Assembly: GCF_000227135.1 (NCBI RefSeq) | Contig: NC_018263.1 | Location: 1,765,367 to 1,829,366, forward strand | Length of the DNA stretch: 64,000 nucleotides | Source: Leishmania donovani | Taxonomy: Eukaryota > Euglenozoa > Kinetoplastea > Trypanosomatida > Trypanosomatidae | Direction of reading: 5' to 3' | Shown: piece after piece, positions 41,574 through 51,400 of the stretch | Position numbering within the stretch: position 1 is the first letter of the stretch | Layout of the letters: each line of letters opens with the position of its first letter | Notes under the pieces: model-generated | Told to the model about the DNA's origin: nothing | Databases searched by the model: none | Seen by the model: the letters and a program-made list of their open reading frames with translations, nothing else | Program-made: the position numbers and the translations under genes

Positions 41574-44024
41574 ATGGCGGCCGCTGCGCAGCTCACGAAG
41601 GCGACGGCGCTAAAGAAGAACACCGTCGACTACATCCCCAGCAAACTGGCGTACGACACAGCTATTCCTGTTACGATTCTCGAAGATCGCAGCGACTTCA
41701 TCGAAAAGTGCAAACCCTACGACATCATTGATGGACCGAATCCCCTCGATGAGCCAGAGGCGACGGATGCTACGCGGCCGCAGGCGCAGTCTGCCCTTGT
41801 GTCGCCACCGCCAGAGGTGAAGACGGTGGAGCGCTCGTCAGGGCGCGCCAACCGCAAAAGCCACCAGTCGACATTGAAGGCCGAAAAGCCCCACCCCGTC
41901 AAGCGAGAGAGAGACACCGAGGAAGGGCGGGACGGAGCTGTGGTTGTATTCACTCGACCGTCACGACACGGATGGGCAGCGGAGCGTCTTGCGCAGCATC
42001 GACCGTATCAGTTGGTGCGGTCGCATGATATGGAGACGTGTGTGCGGTATGTGCTGGATGATGTCGACTACGATTGGTGCGAGCGTCAAAACGTCGCACC
42101 GGAGAGCCTCCAGCGCGGCGTGACTTACCTCGAGTGGGCGTACGCTTCCTCGCTCCTTAGGGCAGCGACGCCGCGTGTTGCCACTCCCGAAGACTCAGGC
42201 ACCGCCGCCGCTGACTCTGTTGTCCCCGGATACGGTGAGGGGCGCCACTCGTTGAGTACACAGTCTTCGTCTCCCACTGGTGCCGCCGCGGCAGGCAGCG
42301 GACGGCATACGACCTCGGGACGGCAGAACGGCAAGGACAAGGCTAGTGCTGGGGACGCTGCAGTGCGCTTGTGCGCCCTGTGCTCCAAGCCGGTGCAACT
42401 GCTGACGTCGCAGTCGCGGTCCGGTGCACTGGAACGTGGTACAGGCGGTGTCAACACTCTCCAGAAAAGAGGAGGCGGGGCAACGCACTTGGCTGGTGCG
42501 CTCTCGTCATCACCGACTGCACGAGGCGGCGCGAGGGTCGGCGGCGGTCATGCGCGGGGCACATCTGCCCCGCAACCGTCAGGTCTCGTGCTGCCCACCA
42601 AGAGGGCATTCGGTGATGTGTCCGCAGGGATCGCGTCCCCGTCGCACGACCTTCAGAGCAGAGGACTCCGGTGCAGCGACTGCGGTGTTGTCGCGCATCT
42701 GCGCTGCTGGTTCTTCTCAGAACCGCCGAAGCTACCGGAGGCATGGATATGCGACGGCTGCACCATTTACGCCCATCACCGCAAACGAAGCGCAGGCATG
42801 TGCTGCATATGCGGCCGCGCCGGTGGGGTGCTTCTGCCCTATGTCCCTTCGGCACTAAGGGACGACAGCGACGCTGTCAAGCCTAGTTCCATGCAGACGC
42901 CCGCTTTCCACGGCCGCTCGTCGTCGGCGGCTGCGCTGTTTGACACGGTCTGCCATGCGGTGTGTGCCTTGAGCATGCCGGAGCTGGCTGTACATCCCCA
43001 GGTCACCGTTCTGCGACGCAACGGGCTCGTCGATATGCAGATGCGCCCGTACGTCTACCCGCTTCGCCGTGTCGGCAAGCACAAGTGCGCCATGAATTGC
43101 CGGTTTTGCCAGCATTTAGGTGGCCGATGTGTCCAGTGTTCACACCCACACTGCTTTGAGGCGATGCACGCGTCCTGCGCAGCCGAAGCGCACACCGTGG
43201 ATTGCCAAGCTGAGCTGCCCATTCTTCCTGCGACTGCCAGCCCACGCCGCACGAGCGCCGGTGCGCGAGGTGGCGCATCAACTTTAGACGCCACCACCCA
43301 ACCGATTTCGCTTGGCTGTTCACTGAGCAGCCCCCTGATGGGCACTACCAACTGGACCAGGTGTTCTCCCTACTGTAGGAAGCACTACGGCTACTCCGTC
43401 GGCAACTCCGTCGGGTCTGCTGAGTTAGGCCACAAGGCGGAGGCGGAGGCGCTGGCGCTGGACTTGACCGGGCTGCTCACTGGCGGCGATGGAGTCACGT
43501 CGCCTGTGGTGCGCAAGCGTGGCCGCGGACGGCCGCCGGCGGCGCTGGTGAAGCAGCGAGAAGCAGAACGCGACCTCATTTTGAAGCTTCGCGCCTACTG
43601 GCTTGAACGCCGCGAGCAGCGCCGCGAGACATCGGCGCTGCTCGCCAGCGAAATCAACGCGCGCGTGCGGCCGATCGGCGAGGCATCGATGCGGCCGGAG
43701 ATAGTCAAGATTTCGGCGGAGAAAGTGCGACTTTCGCACTTCCTGAGTCTCGTGCCGGAGTGGCAGTGGCAGCTCGTCTCCATCGTCGAAGGCGAACTGC
43801 CGCTGCCGGACGAGGAGTACGACGACGTGCAAAAGTTCCGTAAAGCGGCCCACACGCGTCGGTCCGGCAACACGCGCAGTTTGTACGACAAGATGTGCGA
43901 AAGCGCCGTGCAGCTTGGCCTCTTGTGCCGAGCGGCAGAGGCGATCAAGGAGCAGTGCAGACTGCGGCGCGCGAGCGTCGAGCAGGAGCTGGCGGCGCTC
44001 CGCATTCTCAGTGGGTGGCGGTAG
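41574..44024 (+). CDS. PHD plus extended-PHD finger chromatin protein (Epl1/BRPF/JADE-like)
   Basis: The 816-residue protein has an N-terminal segment with YVLDDVDYDWCERQN (about 159-173), like the EPL1-type motif of enhancer-of-polycomb and BRPF/JADE proteins. A PHD finger follows: C267/C270, C367/C370, H375/C378 and C394/C397, with nearly 100 disordered residues inserted between the first two Cys pairs. An extended PHD region lies at about 410-545 with many Cys/His (CCICG, CHAVC, CRFCQ, CVQC, HASC). A GRGRPP AT-hook lies near 650 and a basic, helical C-terminus follows. In other eukaryotes this architecture belongs to scaffold subunits of MYST-type histone acetyltransferase complexes; a similar nuclear role is inferred. 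The split PHD finger could instead be two partial zinc sites. Confidence 0.82.
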   Translation: MAAAAQLTKATALKKNTVDYIPSKLAYDTAIPVTILEDRSDFIEKCKPYDIIDGPNPLDEPEATDATRPQAQSALVSPPPEVKTVERSSGRANRKSHQSTLKAEKPHPVKRERDTEEGRDGAVVVFTRPSRHGWAAERLAQHRPYQLVRSHDMETCVRYVLDDVDYDWCERQNVAPESLQRGVTYLEWAYASSLLRAATPRVATPEDSGTAAADSVVPGYGEGRHSLSTQSSSPTGAAAAGSGRHTTSGRQNGKDKASAGDAAVRLCALCSKPVQLLTSQSRSGALERGTGGVNTLQKRGGGATHLAGALSSSPTARGGARVGGGHARGTSAPQPSGLVLPTKRAFGDVSAGIASPSHDLQSRGLRCSDCGVVAHLRCWFFSEPPKLPEAWICDGCTIYAHHRKRSAGMCCICGRAGGVLLPYVPSALRDDSDAVKPSSMQTPAFHGRSSSAAALFDTVCHAVCALSMPELAVHPQVTVLRRNGLVDMQMRPYVYPLRRVGKHKCAMNCRFCQHLGGRCVQCSHPHCFEAMHASCAAEAHTVDCQAELPILPATASPRRTSAGARGGASTLDATTQPISLGCSLSSPLMGTTNWTRCSPYCRKHYGYSVGNSVGSAELGHKAEAEALALDLTGLLTGGDGVTSPVVRKRGRGRPPAALVKQREAERDLILKLRAYWLERREQRRETSALLASEINARVRPIGEASMRPEIVKISAEKVRLSHFLSLVPEWQWQLVSIVEGELPLPDEEYDDVQKFRKAAHTRRSGNTRSLYDKMCESAVQLGLLCRAAEAIKEQCRLRRASVEQELAALRILSGWR

Positions 44025-45061
44025 GGAGGGGGTGGGGAGGCAGTGATGGCATCGCAGAAGAGCGCTAACAGACCTGGGGAGCAGTAAGCTGTGGCGCCTC
44101 GCTTACAGCAACGCGCGCAAACCGCTGGCCATGAAAGATCGGCAGCCCAACACCACATCGGCAATACTCCAGGGCAGCGGCTCACGCTTTTCCTCTCGGT
44201 ATGGCGCATCAAAGTAAGCCTCCGTGGTGCACACGTGCTTTCTTTTGCTTGTTCGTTGATTGTAGTTGTGCATATATCCGTATATACATGTATATATGTT
44301 TGCTAGCGACATATTTTACATCCCAGCGTCCACAGAGCCCATGAACAAGGCAAGGAACACTGCACATGCGAAAGGAAACGGCCGAATTTCGGCCCGGTGG
44401 GAAGCGTCAGCAACGTGCGCGCGACGCTGGCGACCTGCTGCGGTCTTGTATGGCGCCAATAGGCGCTTTTCAGCACAAGATGATGTGGCCGAACGCAGGG
44501 GCTTAACGTTAGACGGTGTTCTGGAAATAGTTGCTAATTTTCTTAGTCAAGTAGCAAATGAGCTCCTGTAAAGCTTCACGCATCTCATCCACTCCCCAGG
44601 GGCTCTGTGCATGCACCGAGGACGGCTCTGAGCACCCCAAGCCTGCATGGGCGCCCACTCACATATGTGCCCAATGAAAAGACTCACCTCCCTCTACGTT
44701 GATGCTTTCTTTCTTTTTTTTACTTCGTAGAAGCCTTTTGGCGCTGCTTGTCCCCTTTGGAGAGCTGCAAGCACGGCTACAAGAACACACGCGTACCACA
44801 TGGTCAAGTGCACAGGCATAGATCTTTTCTCCACAGTGTGGCTTCCTTAACTGGCTTCTCGTGGCCACCAGCGTGCACATCTTTTCTTTGCTGCAAAAAA
44901 AAAGGAAATCCTAGACTCGCAGGAGAATATATACATATACAAGGGTGCTGCTTCTGCGTACTGTAGACTGAGCTTGTGTGGGTGTGGACGCGTCAGCCCT
45001 CACGTTCTCTCTTTCTTTTCACCTCCTCTGGCCTTTTAAAACCGTCTTCCCCAAGGAAGAG
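44025..45061. other. Intergenic region before the TMEM17-like gene
   Basis: Contains TA-rich stretches near 44272-44300 and 44927-44940 and the splice acceptor at 45001-45055. No gene seen. Confidence 0.5.
45001..45055 (+). promoter_or_regulatory. Predicted trans-splice acceptor, TMEM17-like gene
   Basis: A long CT-rich tract is followed by its first AG at 45054-45055, only six bases before the ATG at 45062. The predicted leader is extremely short. Confidence 0.55.
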
Positions 45062-45541
45062 ATGCGTGTTCGCACCTACCACAAGCATGCTATCCAGCGC
45101 AACAGCCCTGCTCTGCAAGGCCTCCTCGCCTTGCACACGATGTTCTCCGTTTTCTACTCCGCCCCCGTCTGGTTCACCTACCTTGGCATCCGCTGGCACG
45201 TGGCCAGCGTCACGTCGCAGCAGCGAATATGGATGATCTGCGTGCTCATCATTTGGTTCTGCACGGAGATACTGCGTCTCCACCTTGGGTGTCTGGCCAA
45301 CAAGCGAACACTCTTTGGCGAACTTGTCGCATTCCTGACTATGACCCTCGTTCCACAGCTCCTGCTCGTCTGTGTTCTTTTGGGCTTTCTGCCGGAGTGC
45401 ACCGACTTGGAGTTTAGCGTGTGTGTCACGCAGATCCTGCTGTTGGTGCTGGAGTGCCTCACGGCGATGCAGCTGTTGATGCGGGTGACGCGCAACAACG
45501 TCGTTGACTTTTACGTCTCCCTCGGCTCGCCCTACTGCTGA
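45062..45541 (+). CDS. TMEM17/TMEM216-family ciliary transition-zone membrane protein
   Basis: The 159-residue protein has four hydrophobic segments at about 18-42, 55-75, 86-110 and 118-141. The sequence between segments 2 and 3 (EILRLHLGCLANKRTLFGEL) matches the conserved E-x2-RL-x-LG-x2-x-N core of the TMEM17/TMEM80/TMEM216 family, and the C-terminus ends in an FYVS-type segment as in that family. These tetraspan proteins sit in the ciliary transition zone with MKS/B9 proteins and help gate the cilium. A role at the base of the flagellum is inferred. Length matches the family. The ATG directly downstream of the splice acceptor was preferred over an upstream GTG. Confidence 0.75.
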   Translation: MRVRTYHKHAIQRNSPALQGLLALHTMFSVFYSAPVWFTYLGIRWHVASVTSQQRIWMICVLIIWFCTEILRLHLGCLANKRTLFGELVAFLTMTLVPQLLLVCVLLGFLPECTDLEFSVCVTQILLLVLECLTAMQLLMRVTRNNVVDFYVSLGSPYC

Positions 45542-46340
45542 CACGGAAAGCAGCGCTGCTGTGAGGGAGTGGCAGTGGAATTCTTCACACAGGAACCGCT
45601 CGCATGCATACTGGCCGCGGCACATAAGGAAGCCGGGGGGGGGGCAACGAGCGGTGGCAGTAGTGCCGAGTCTCTTGTACAGTTGTTCTCTCCTCTTTCT
45701 GCTGTTGTGTTCTCTATCCCGCGGACCGGACATCTCTCTCTCTCTTCCTATTAACAGCCTTTGAGGAGAATGGCAAGCAGACCGACCTTCTACAGTGCAC
45801 ACCGCACCAAAAAAAAAGAATTGTGTCAACTGGCAAAGAAAAAAAGTGAGCGAAGCTGAGAATTGCTGAGTTTCATGAACCTTTTCACGGAACCGAGCGC
45901 CTATCGTTGAGGCACAAGACACGCAGCCTCGCCAGTCGCATCTAGCGCGTTGCCTCACAGGCTTGCGGATGACGTCGGAGTGAAGCGAATCAGCAGCGGA
46001 GGACATAGCTCATTGTGCTCGTTGTTTTTGTGATGTACTCCTCCTACGTTCGCCGTCGTCACCGTCTCGTCCTCTAACTGCCCCTCCTTCCCCTCCCCTC
46101 AACGAGGCCGTTTCCTTGATGTACACTTCCGCCGCGTATGGTTGCTGGTTCTTATTTCTGTACAAGCCGGCGGCACGCTTGAAGGAGAGACCCAACGGCG
46201 TCTTCCATCAGCGCACACCTGTGCCGACCGTTTTTCTTTTTTTTTTGGATTGTGCGTGCCTCACTTGCCCTGCCCAGGACACCAGTCGCACGCCAAGGCT
46301 CCAACACTGCCCCCCCCCCCCTTCCCCCCTTTTTTTCAAG
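45542..46340. other. Intergenic region before the SNARE gene
   Basis: Includes a T-run (46231-46246), a C-run (about 46311-46327) and the splice acceptor of the next gene. No gene seen. Confidence 0.5.
46231..46277 (+). promoter_or_regulatory. Predicted trans-splice acceptor, Qa-SNARE gene
   Basis: A T-run is followed by TGCCCAG (AG 46276-46277). A second candidate AG lies immediately before the start at 46339-46340, after a C/T-run. Both exclude the upstream in-frame ATG at 46119. Confidence 0.55.
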
Positions 46341-47759
46341 ATGGATATTTCGTATCAATTATGGTCGCTCGTAGAGCAGGCGCGGCGCTCATCGACCATG
46401 CCGCCAGCGCGCATCACCCTCCCTGCTCGTCAAACGCGAACAGCGGCAGAGACTCAGGCAACCGACTCTTTGCTGATCACCTCCCAAGCGCTTGACCGTG
46501 CCGCTGACGTGGCCATCGGTCGCGCCACAGCGCACATTTCCGCTGTCATGGCCGCTCTCGACGCAGTGACACCAAGTTCCTTGGCGCACCTGCAGAACAG
46601 CCTTCTGCTCTCGGATGCGGAGCTGCTTTCCGTAAGCAGCTCGCTGAAGGCGTTCACGGAGACCCTCACCAAGGTCACTGCACTCACGGAGGCACGACGC
46701 TGGCGCGGTCGCTTGACGGGCGCACCTTCAACCGCCACAGGCAGGGATGACGCCTTGGAGGGTCTCGCAGTGGACAAACCGGATGGGCAAGATGGAAAGA
46801 CCCGAAGTGGCGTTGTCGCGCATCTTCGACAGGCAGTCTCGACTCTGCAGCGGCGGATCGCCTCAAAGCGCCTACACGTCGCCCTTGCGAAGGAGGAGTT
46901 GGCCCTGTACAAGACGGAGCTGTTTCTCTACGGTCACTGCGGTGTGGTCGCATGCTCGGACGAGGTGGCTGCCGAGCTCGCCCGCCGCATGGAGGCGACG
47001 CACAAAGAGGCAGGTTTGCGGGGCCAGCAAGGCGCCAAGGCACTTGAGTTGGCGGAAGTCAACGTGCTCTCTGATGGCGGTGGCGGGCAGCAGCGGCGTC
47101 ATCACACATCGTCAAAGTCACCCGGCCCGATGCCGGGCTTTGGCACGACGTTTCGTGTAGTCGATGGCATGGTGCAGCGGGCCGCCGAAACCGTCAAAGC
47201 AGCTGGCAGCCACGCCGATTCGGCACTGCATGTAGCACTCACGGGCGGTCACGCTGCAGCGCGGCAGCTACTGAACGCCGGTACTGCTTCTGTCGCGGAG
47301 ATCCTTATGCTCGGCGCTGGAGCGCGCCGCGGCGGCTGCGGCAACCTCTCGATCCCAGCTGTTGAGGCACTCGTGACGACTGCAGGCGGTGGTGCGCCCC
47401 GGCTTCCGACTCTTCAGCCGTACCAGCTCACGAACGAAGAGGAAGCGTATCTGCGAGAGCAGAATCGCGCGCTTCTTGAGGCCCAGCGTCAGGCATCCGC
47501 ACAGGATGCCAAGGCAGTCGAGGCTCTGGTCAGAGAACTATCGCAGCTGACGTCCCTGATGAGCGAGCAGGTGGTGCAGCAAACGGAGCAGTTTTCGCTG
47601 ATCGTCAAGAACACGGAAGCGGCGCACACGAACGTCAAAAAGGCGATGAGCGAGGTAGAGAAGCCCCTGAGCGCCTTTTGGAATCCGACGCGGCAGCTCG
47701 TGGCGGTCCTCTGGGTGTGCATGGCTGTTCTTCTCGCCGTGAACTGGGCCTCACGGTGA
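46341..47759 (+). CDS. Tail-anchored Qa-SNARE, syntaxin-18/Ufe1-like
   Basis: The 472-residue protein is mainly helical and ends in a single hydrophobic segment (about 452-469) with only a few residues after it, a tail-anchor topology. The preceding region (about 400-450) reads as a SNARE heptad stretch (EQVVQQTEQFSLI), with a Gln where the ionic layer is expected and TEAAHTNVKKA after it. An LTNEEEAYLREQN segment lies further upstream at about 364. This arrangement resembles syntaxin 18/Ufe1, the ER Qa-SNARE for Golgi-to-ER transport. Sequence similarity is modest and another tail-anchored coiled-coil protein cannot be excluded. The start at 46341 is supported by the splice acceptor; an upstream in-frame ATG (46119) would be spliced out. 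Confidence 0.62.
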   Translation: MDISYQLWSLVEQARRSSTMPPARITLPARQTRTAAETQATDSLLITSQALDRAADVAIGRATAHISAVMAALDAVTPSSLAHLQNSLLLSDAELLSVSSSLKAFTETLTKVTALTEARRWRGRLTGAPSTATGRDDALEGLAVDKPDGQDGKTRSGVVAHLRQAVSTLQRRIASKRLHVALAKEELALYKTELFLYGHCGVVACSDEVAAELARRMEATHKEAGLRGQQGAKALELAEVNVLSDGGGGQQRRHHTSSKSPGPMPGFGTTFRVVDGMVQRAAETVKAAGSHADSALHVALTGGHAAARQLLNAGTASVAEILMLGAGARRGGCGNLSIPAVEALVTTAGGGAPRLPTLQPYQLTNEEEAYLREQNRALLEAQRQASAQDAKAVEALVRELSQLTSLMSEQVVQQTEQFSLIVKNTEAAHTNVKKAMSEVEKPLSAFWNPTRQLVAVLWVCMAVLLAVNWASR

Positions 47760-48474
47760 GAGAAGCAGCTGAAGAACACAGACACAGACGGAGAACGACA
47801 AGACCCGTAGTGCTGCAACGGGCAGACGCTCTCGAGCATGTGTTTTCCTTGCTTCCATGCAGACACCTCCGTCGACACTGGAGGGGATGGGCTTGGGAGT
47901 GGCGCCTCCCCCCCATCTCTTGGATTCGCAGGGGCTCTTAGCGGCTCCATTCGAAGAAAAGCTGAAGGCGAGTCTCGCTCATCCGCACACACGTTTCGGA
48001 GAGAAGCGCAGAGGAAGCAGATGAAGATATCACAGCTGCCTCCGCTCCCCCTCCCCCCACCCAAAAAAAAAAGAAAATGCGAAGACACCACTTGCAGAGG
48101 GTATCTCGGAGTAACCGTCATGGTCGAAGCTATCTCGTAGACGGAGGGGGTATGTTTATGCCTTTCGCACTCCTCGAATACAGCATTCCTCCGCGACCTA
48201 ATGAACCGGAAAAGGGGGCCGCACTCTCCCAGTAGCGACCGCGAGCAGGAAGCGTTGTGTTTCGCCGTAGTGCTCTTCGCGAATGCTATCCTCGACGTTT
48301 TTTTCCCAGTCCTTCTTTTGCTGTTTCTGGTGGTGGGGCAGCTGTATCGATCTGGCTTCCACGGACGATCTCCTTCTTCCTCCCTTCCACGACATTGTAG
48401 AAACGCGCACACGCATACATTCACATCACCAAAGGGACTGCTGCGTTGAGCGCAGTGCGGGCATCGTCGTCGAT
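47760..48474. other. Intergenic region before the helical-repeat gene
   Basis: C- and A-rich runs near 48038-48076 and a splice acceptor at 48370-48400. No separate gene seen. Confidence 0.5.
48370..48400 (+). promoter_or_regulatory. Predicted trans-splice acceptor, mitochondrial repeat protein
   Basis: A CT-rich tract ends in ATTGTAG, AG 48399-48400. It lies inside the longest possible ORF (ATG 48283) and so moves the start to 48475, where a presequence-like N-terminus begins. Confidence 0.6.
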
Positions 48475-51400
48475 ATGTGGCTTAACGCTGCCCGTCGGTG
48501 CGTACGTAGCTATCCCGGCGACGCCACAGCACAGCTCACGCACGTCAGCTCGGCCGCACGAAAGCAGCCCCGCGCGGCAGCGTTTATCTTACCCGCTGGC
48601 ACTGCTCGCTGCTACGCCACGGGACCGGCAGGGACGGACAATCTTGCCGGCGTCTCGCCGGCTTCTGCCGCGAAGGTGAAAGCTGACAGCAGCCCCGTCT
48701 CGTCGAAGACGAAAAGCAGCCGTTTTGTGCGCACCTGCGGCAACGCGGCTCCTCCTGCAACGTCTAGTGCCGAACCCAACGGCGGCGCCATCCCGCAAGG
48801 TGAGGCCGACGCGAGATGGTCCGCTCTCCACGTGAACTTGTCGGCTCCACCGGGCTTGACCTCTGCCGCTTCCGTGGCAGCGTACCTGCAGCGCCTCCAG
48901 AGCCTTCTGCGGCACGGACGCCATTCTTTCATGCGCGCCTGTGCCGTGCACGAGCTGGGGAAGATTTTATTGCCTTCAGTGAAGGGCATCGACGGTGCCA
49001 CTGTACTACTACTGCTGCAGACGCTGCGGATGGCGGACGCTGACGAGGCCATGCCCCTTGTCCAAGACGCAACCACGTGGATGGGTTTGCACGGCTTCCA
49101 CTTGACCCCGCCACAGATGACAACCGCGATTGAGCTGCTGCTGCACTTTGACCGCTCCGTGGCGCGTGAGCTTGCCGTCGCGTTGGTCCAGCGCACGCCC
49201 CGGAGCACTCTTTGCTCTTTTTCCACCGCGCGCGTTGTGCCGATTCTGACGGCAATGTTGCCAACTCTGACGTACGGCCGAAACAGCAACCTTGCACTCC
49301 AGTCGATCGCGCAACTGGAGCAGGCAAGAGAAAATAACGTAATCGCCGCTGAAGGGCTGCGCGACGGATGCCTGAGCGACGAGTTCCTGTCAGTATCATC
49401 TGGGTGCCTGACGCAACTCTTGCGCGCCTTGTGGGCCTTTAGGCGAGCGAATCAAGGCCTCTACAGCACAGTGGCTGCCACCGAATGGCGATCCCTGGAG
49501 GAGGCTGCGTGCCGCATACTCGCCACCCCAGAGAAGTGCGCCGAGGTGTCACTCGCTGAACTTATCAACGTCATGACCGACCTCACTCAGTGGAGGAAGC
49601 AGCGCAACGGCTCGGGCAGCGCGGAGACAGCAGTCAACAACGCGCGGGGACAACTTTTCGCAGCACTTCTTCTTCGGCTAGAGGCGATCACGGAGCGCCT
49701 ACGCCGCTGCTCTCCTGAACCGTCCGAAAGGGGCTTTATCTTGCCAGAGCCGCTGACGATGAGCGATATCTCAGTGGCCTGGTCCCATTGCTTGGCGCAC
49801 GCCAAAACTCGCAGCCCCTCTCACGACTTACCCTCCCTTGCAGACAGCGGCGACGGTGCCGACGCCGCATGTGCATTTGGGACTTCGCTACAGGCTCTCC
49901 AGGCGGCTCTGTGGGGCGTTGTCGCTGCGCGCTGCAGCGCAGAATCGCAGAGCATTGACGCAGTGCAGTTGGCTGCGTTCATGTGCAGTGAGCTAGTAGT
50001 GTCCTGGATGACACATGCCCACCAGGCACGCGATGAGGCTCTTGCGCAGGCGGTCGGTGACGACACATCCGCAGTACTGCCGGATCTTGCATCCTTGATT
50101 CCCGAGGCGACACTCCAGGGTGTTGTTGACGGCATATCGGCACAGCTACTGGCTGACAGCATCACATGGACGCCGCAGATGGTTCGCCAGGCGGTTACTT
50201 TGTTGGGGAACAGCAGAGATCCCGCGCACCGCGCGCGGGCGCTGGAGCTGGCGAGGAAGTGGTATCGGCAGCTGCAGTCACGCGCCCAGGAGGGCGAGCG
50301 CCTTCAGCCGATTGAGCTGCTAGCCTTTTTCGTTCCGACTCTGTTGCAAGAGGAGAAGAAGGGCGTGGCGCAGGCGGTGAGAGCGTCCCTGTCGAGGTGG
50401 AGCGTTGCAGAGGTGCTGTACTTCTTCACCGAAATCGCAATGCACGGCGGGCGCGCAGGTGGTGTGGAGAGCATGACGGTACTGCGGGACTCGGGCAAGC
50501 TGCTCGGCGTGTACGCTGCCAAGGCGTCCGCGCCGCAGCTGGTGGGGCTCGTGGAGTGCTACGGTTTGGCGCAGGTGCGGAGTGATGACTTCTGTGAGGC
50601 GGTTGCTTCTCGAGTGTCAGAGCTGCTGCGAGCCACAGTCGCGGATGCGTCTCGCGAAAAGACATACTTGTCAGCCGCGCCACCGACTACTGCGTCCGAA
50701 AGTCAGGCAAACTCCTTCGCTGCGGGGGAGGAGCAGGCGATGCAGACGGAACCTGCCGCCGCGAACAGCACAAGGCCCGGTGCCATCACCTCTCCGGGAG
50801 TGACGATTTCACAGCTTGCACGGCTGCTCCGCTCCCTTGCACTCATGGAGACGCGGCAGGTGTCGCCTTTTATTGACGCCGTTCATATCATCACGCGCGC
50901 TGCCGACGCCGACCAGGGCACCGCGGAGCAGATCACGCAGCTGATTGCGGCGTATGCGAAGATGCTCATCTGGTGCTATCCAGTGCTGCGTGCGTTGGCG
51001 GAGCGACTTCTGCGAATGGACAAGTCGGAGGTGACCCTGTCGCACCTCGTTACTGCGCAGCTGGCGCTACTCCGCATGGACGTCACCCTTCCTTCCTTCA
51101 CTGCTCGCTTTTATGAAGAGCTATCGAAGATGCACAAGCCAGCGGCAGGCCAATCCCGTGTCTCGGCCGCTGGTTGCGCCAGTCTGCACGACATGGTTGT
51201 GCAGTTGTCTATTCTCGCGCGCCTGCGCGGTCACCCGTCAGAGACGCCTTTAGACGATGCGGTAGCGGAGGTGCTGATTGAGCGCATCGTGGCCCACTCA
51301 GATCATCTGAAGGTGGACGAAGTTGCGGAGGTGCTGCTGTCGCTGAGTCGGCTCGGTAAAGGAAACTCGGCCGCGTTCGGAAGTCTCAACGTTCGGACCC

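Noticed and set aside
46116..46340. Upstream in-frame extension of the SNARE-like gene
   Set aside because: It is translated through the T-run, C-run and AG of the splice acceptor and reads as low-complexity Phe/Pro sequence.
48283..48474. Longer start for the helical-repeat protein at ATG 48283
   Set aside because: A CT-rich tract with AG at 48399-48400 lies inside it, and a presequence-like N-terminus begins at 48475.
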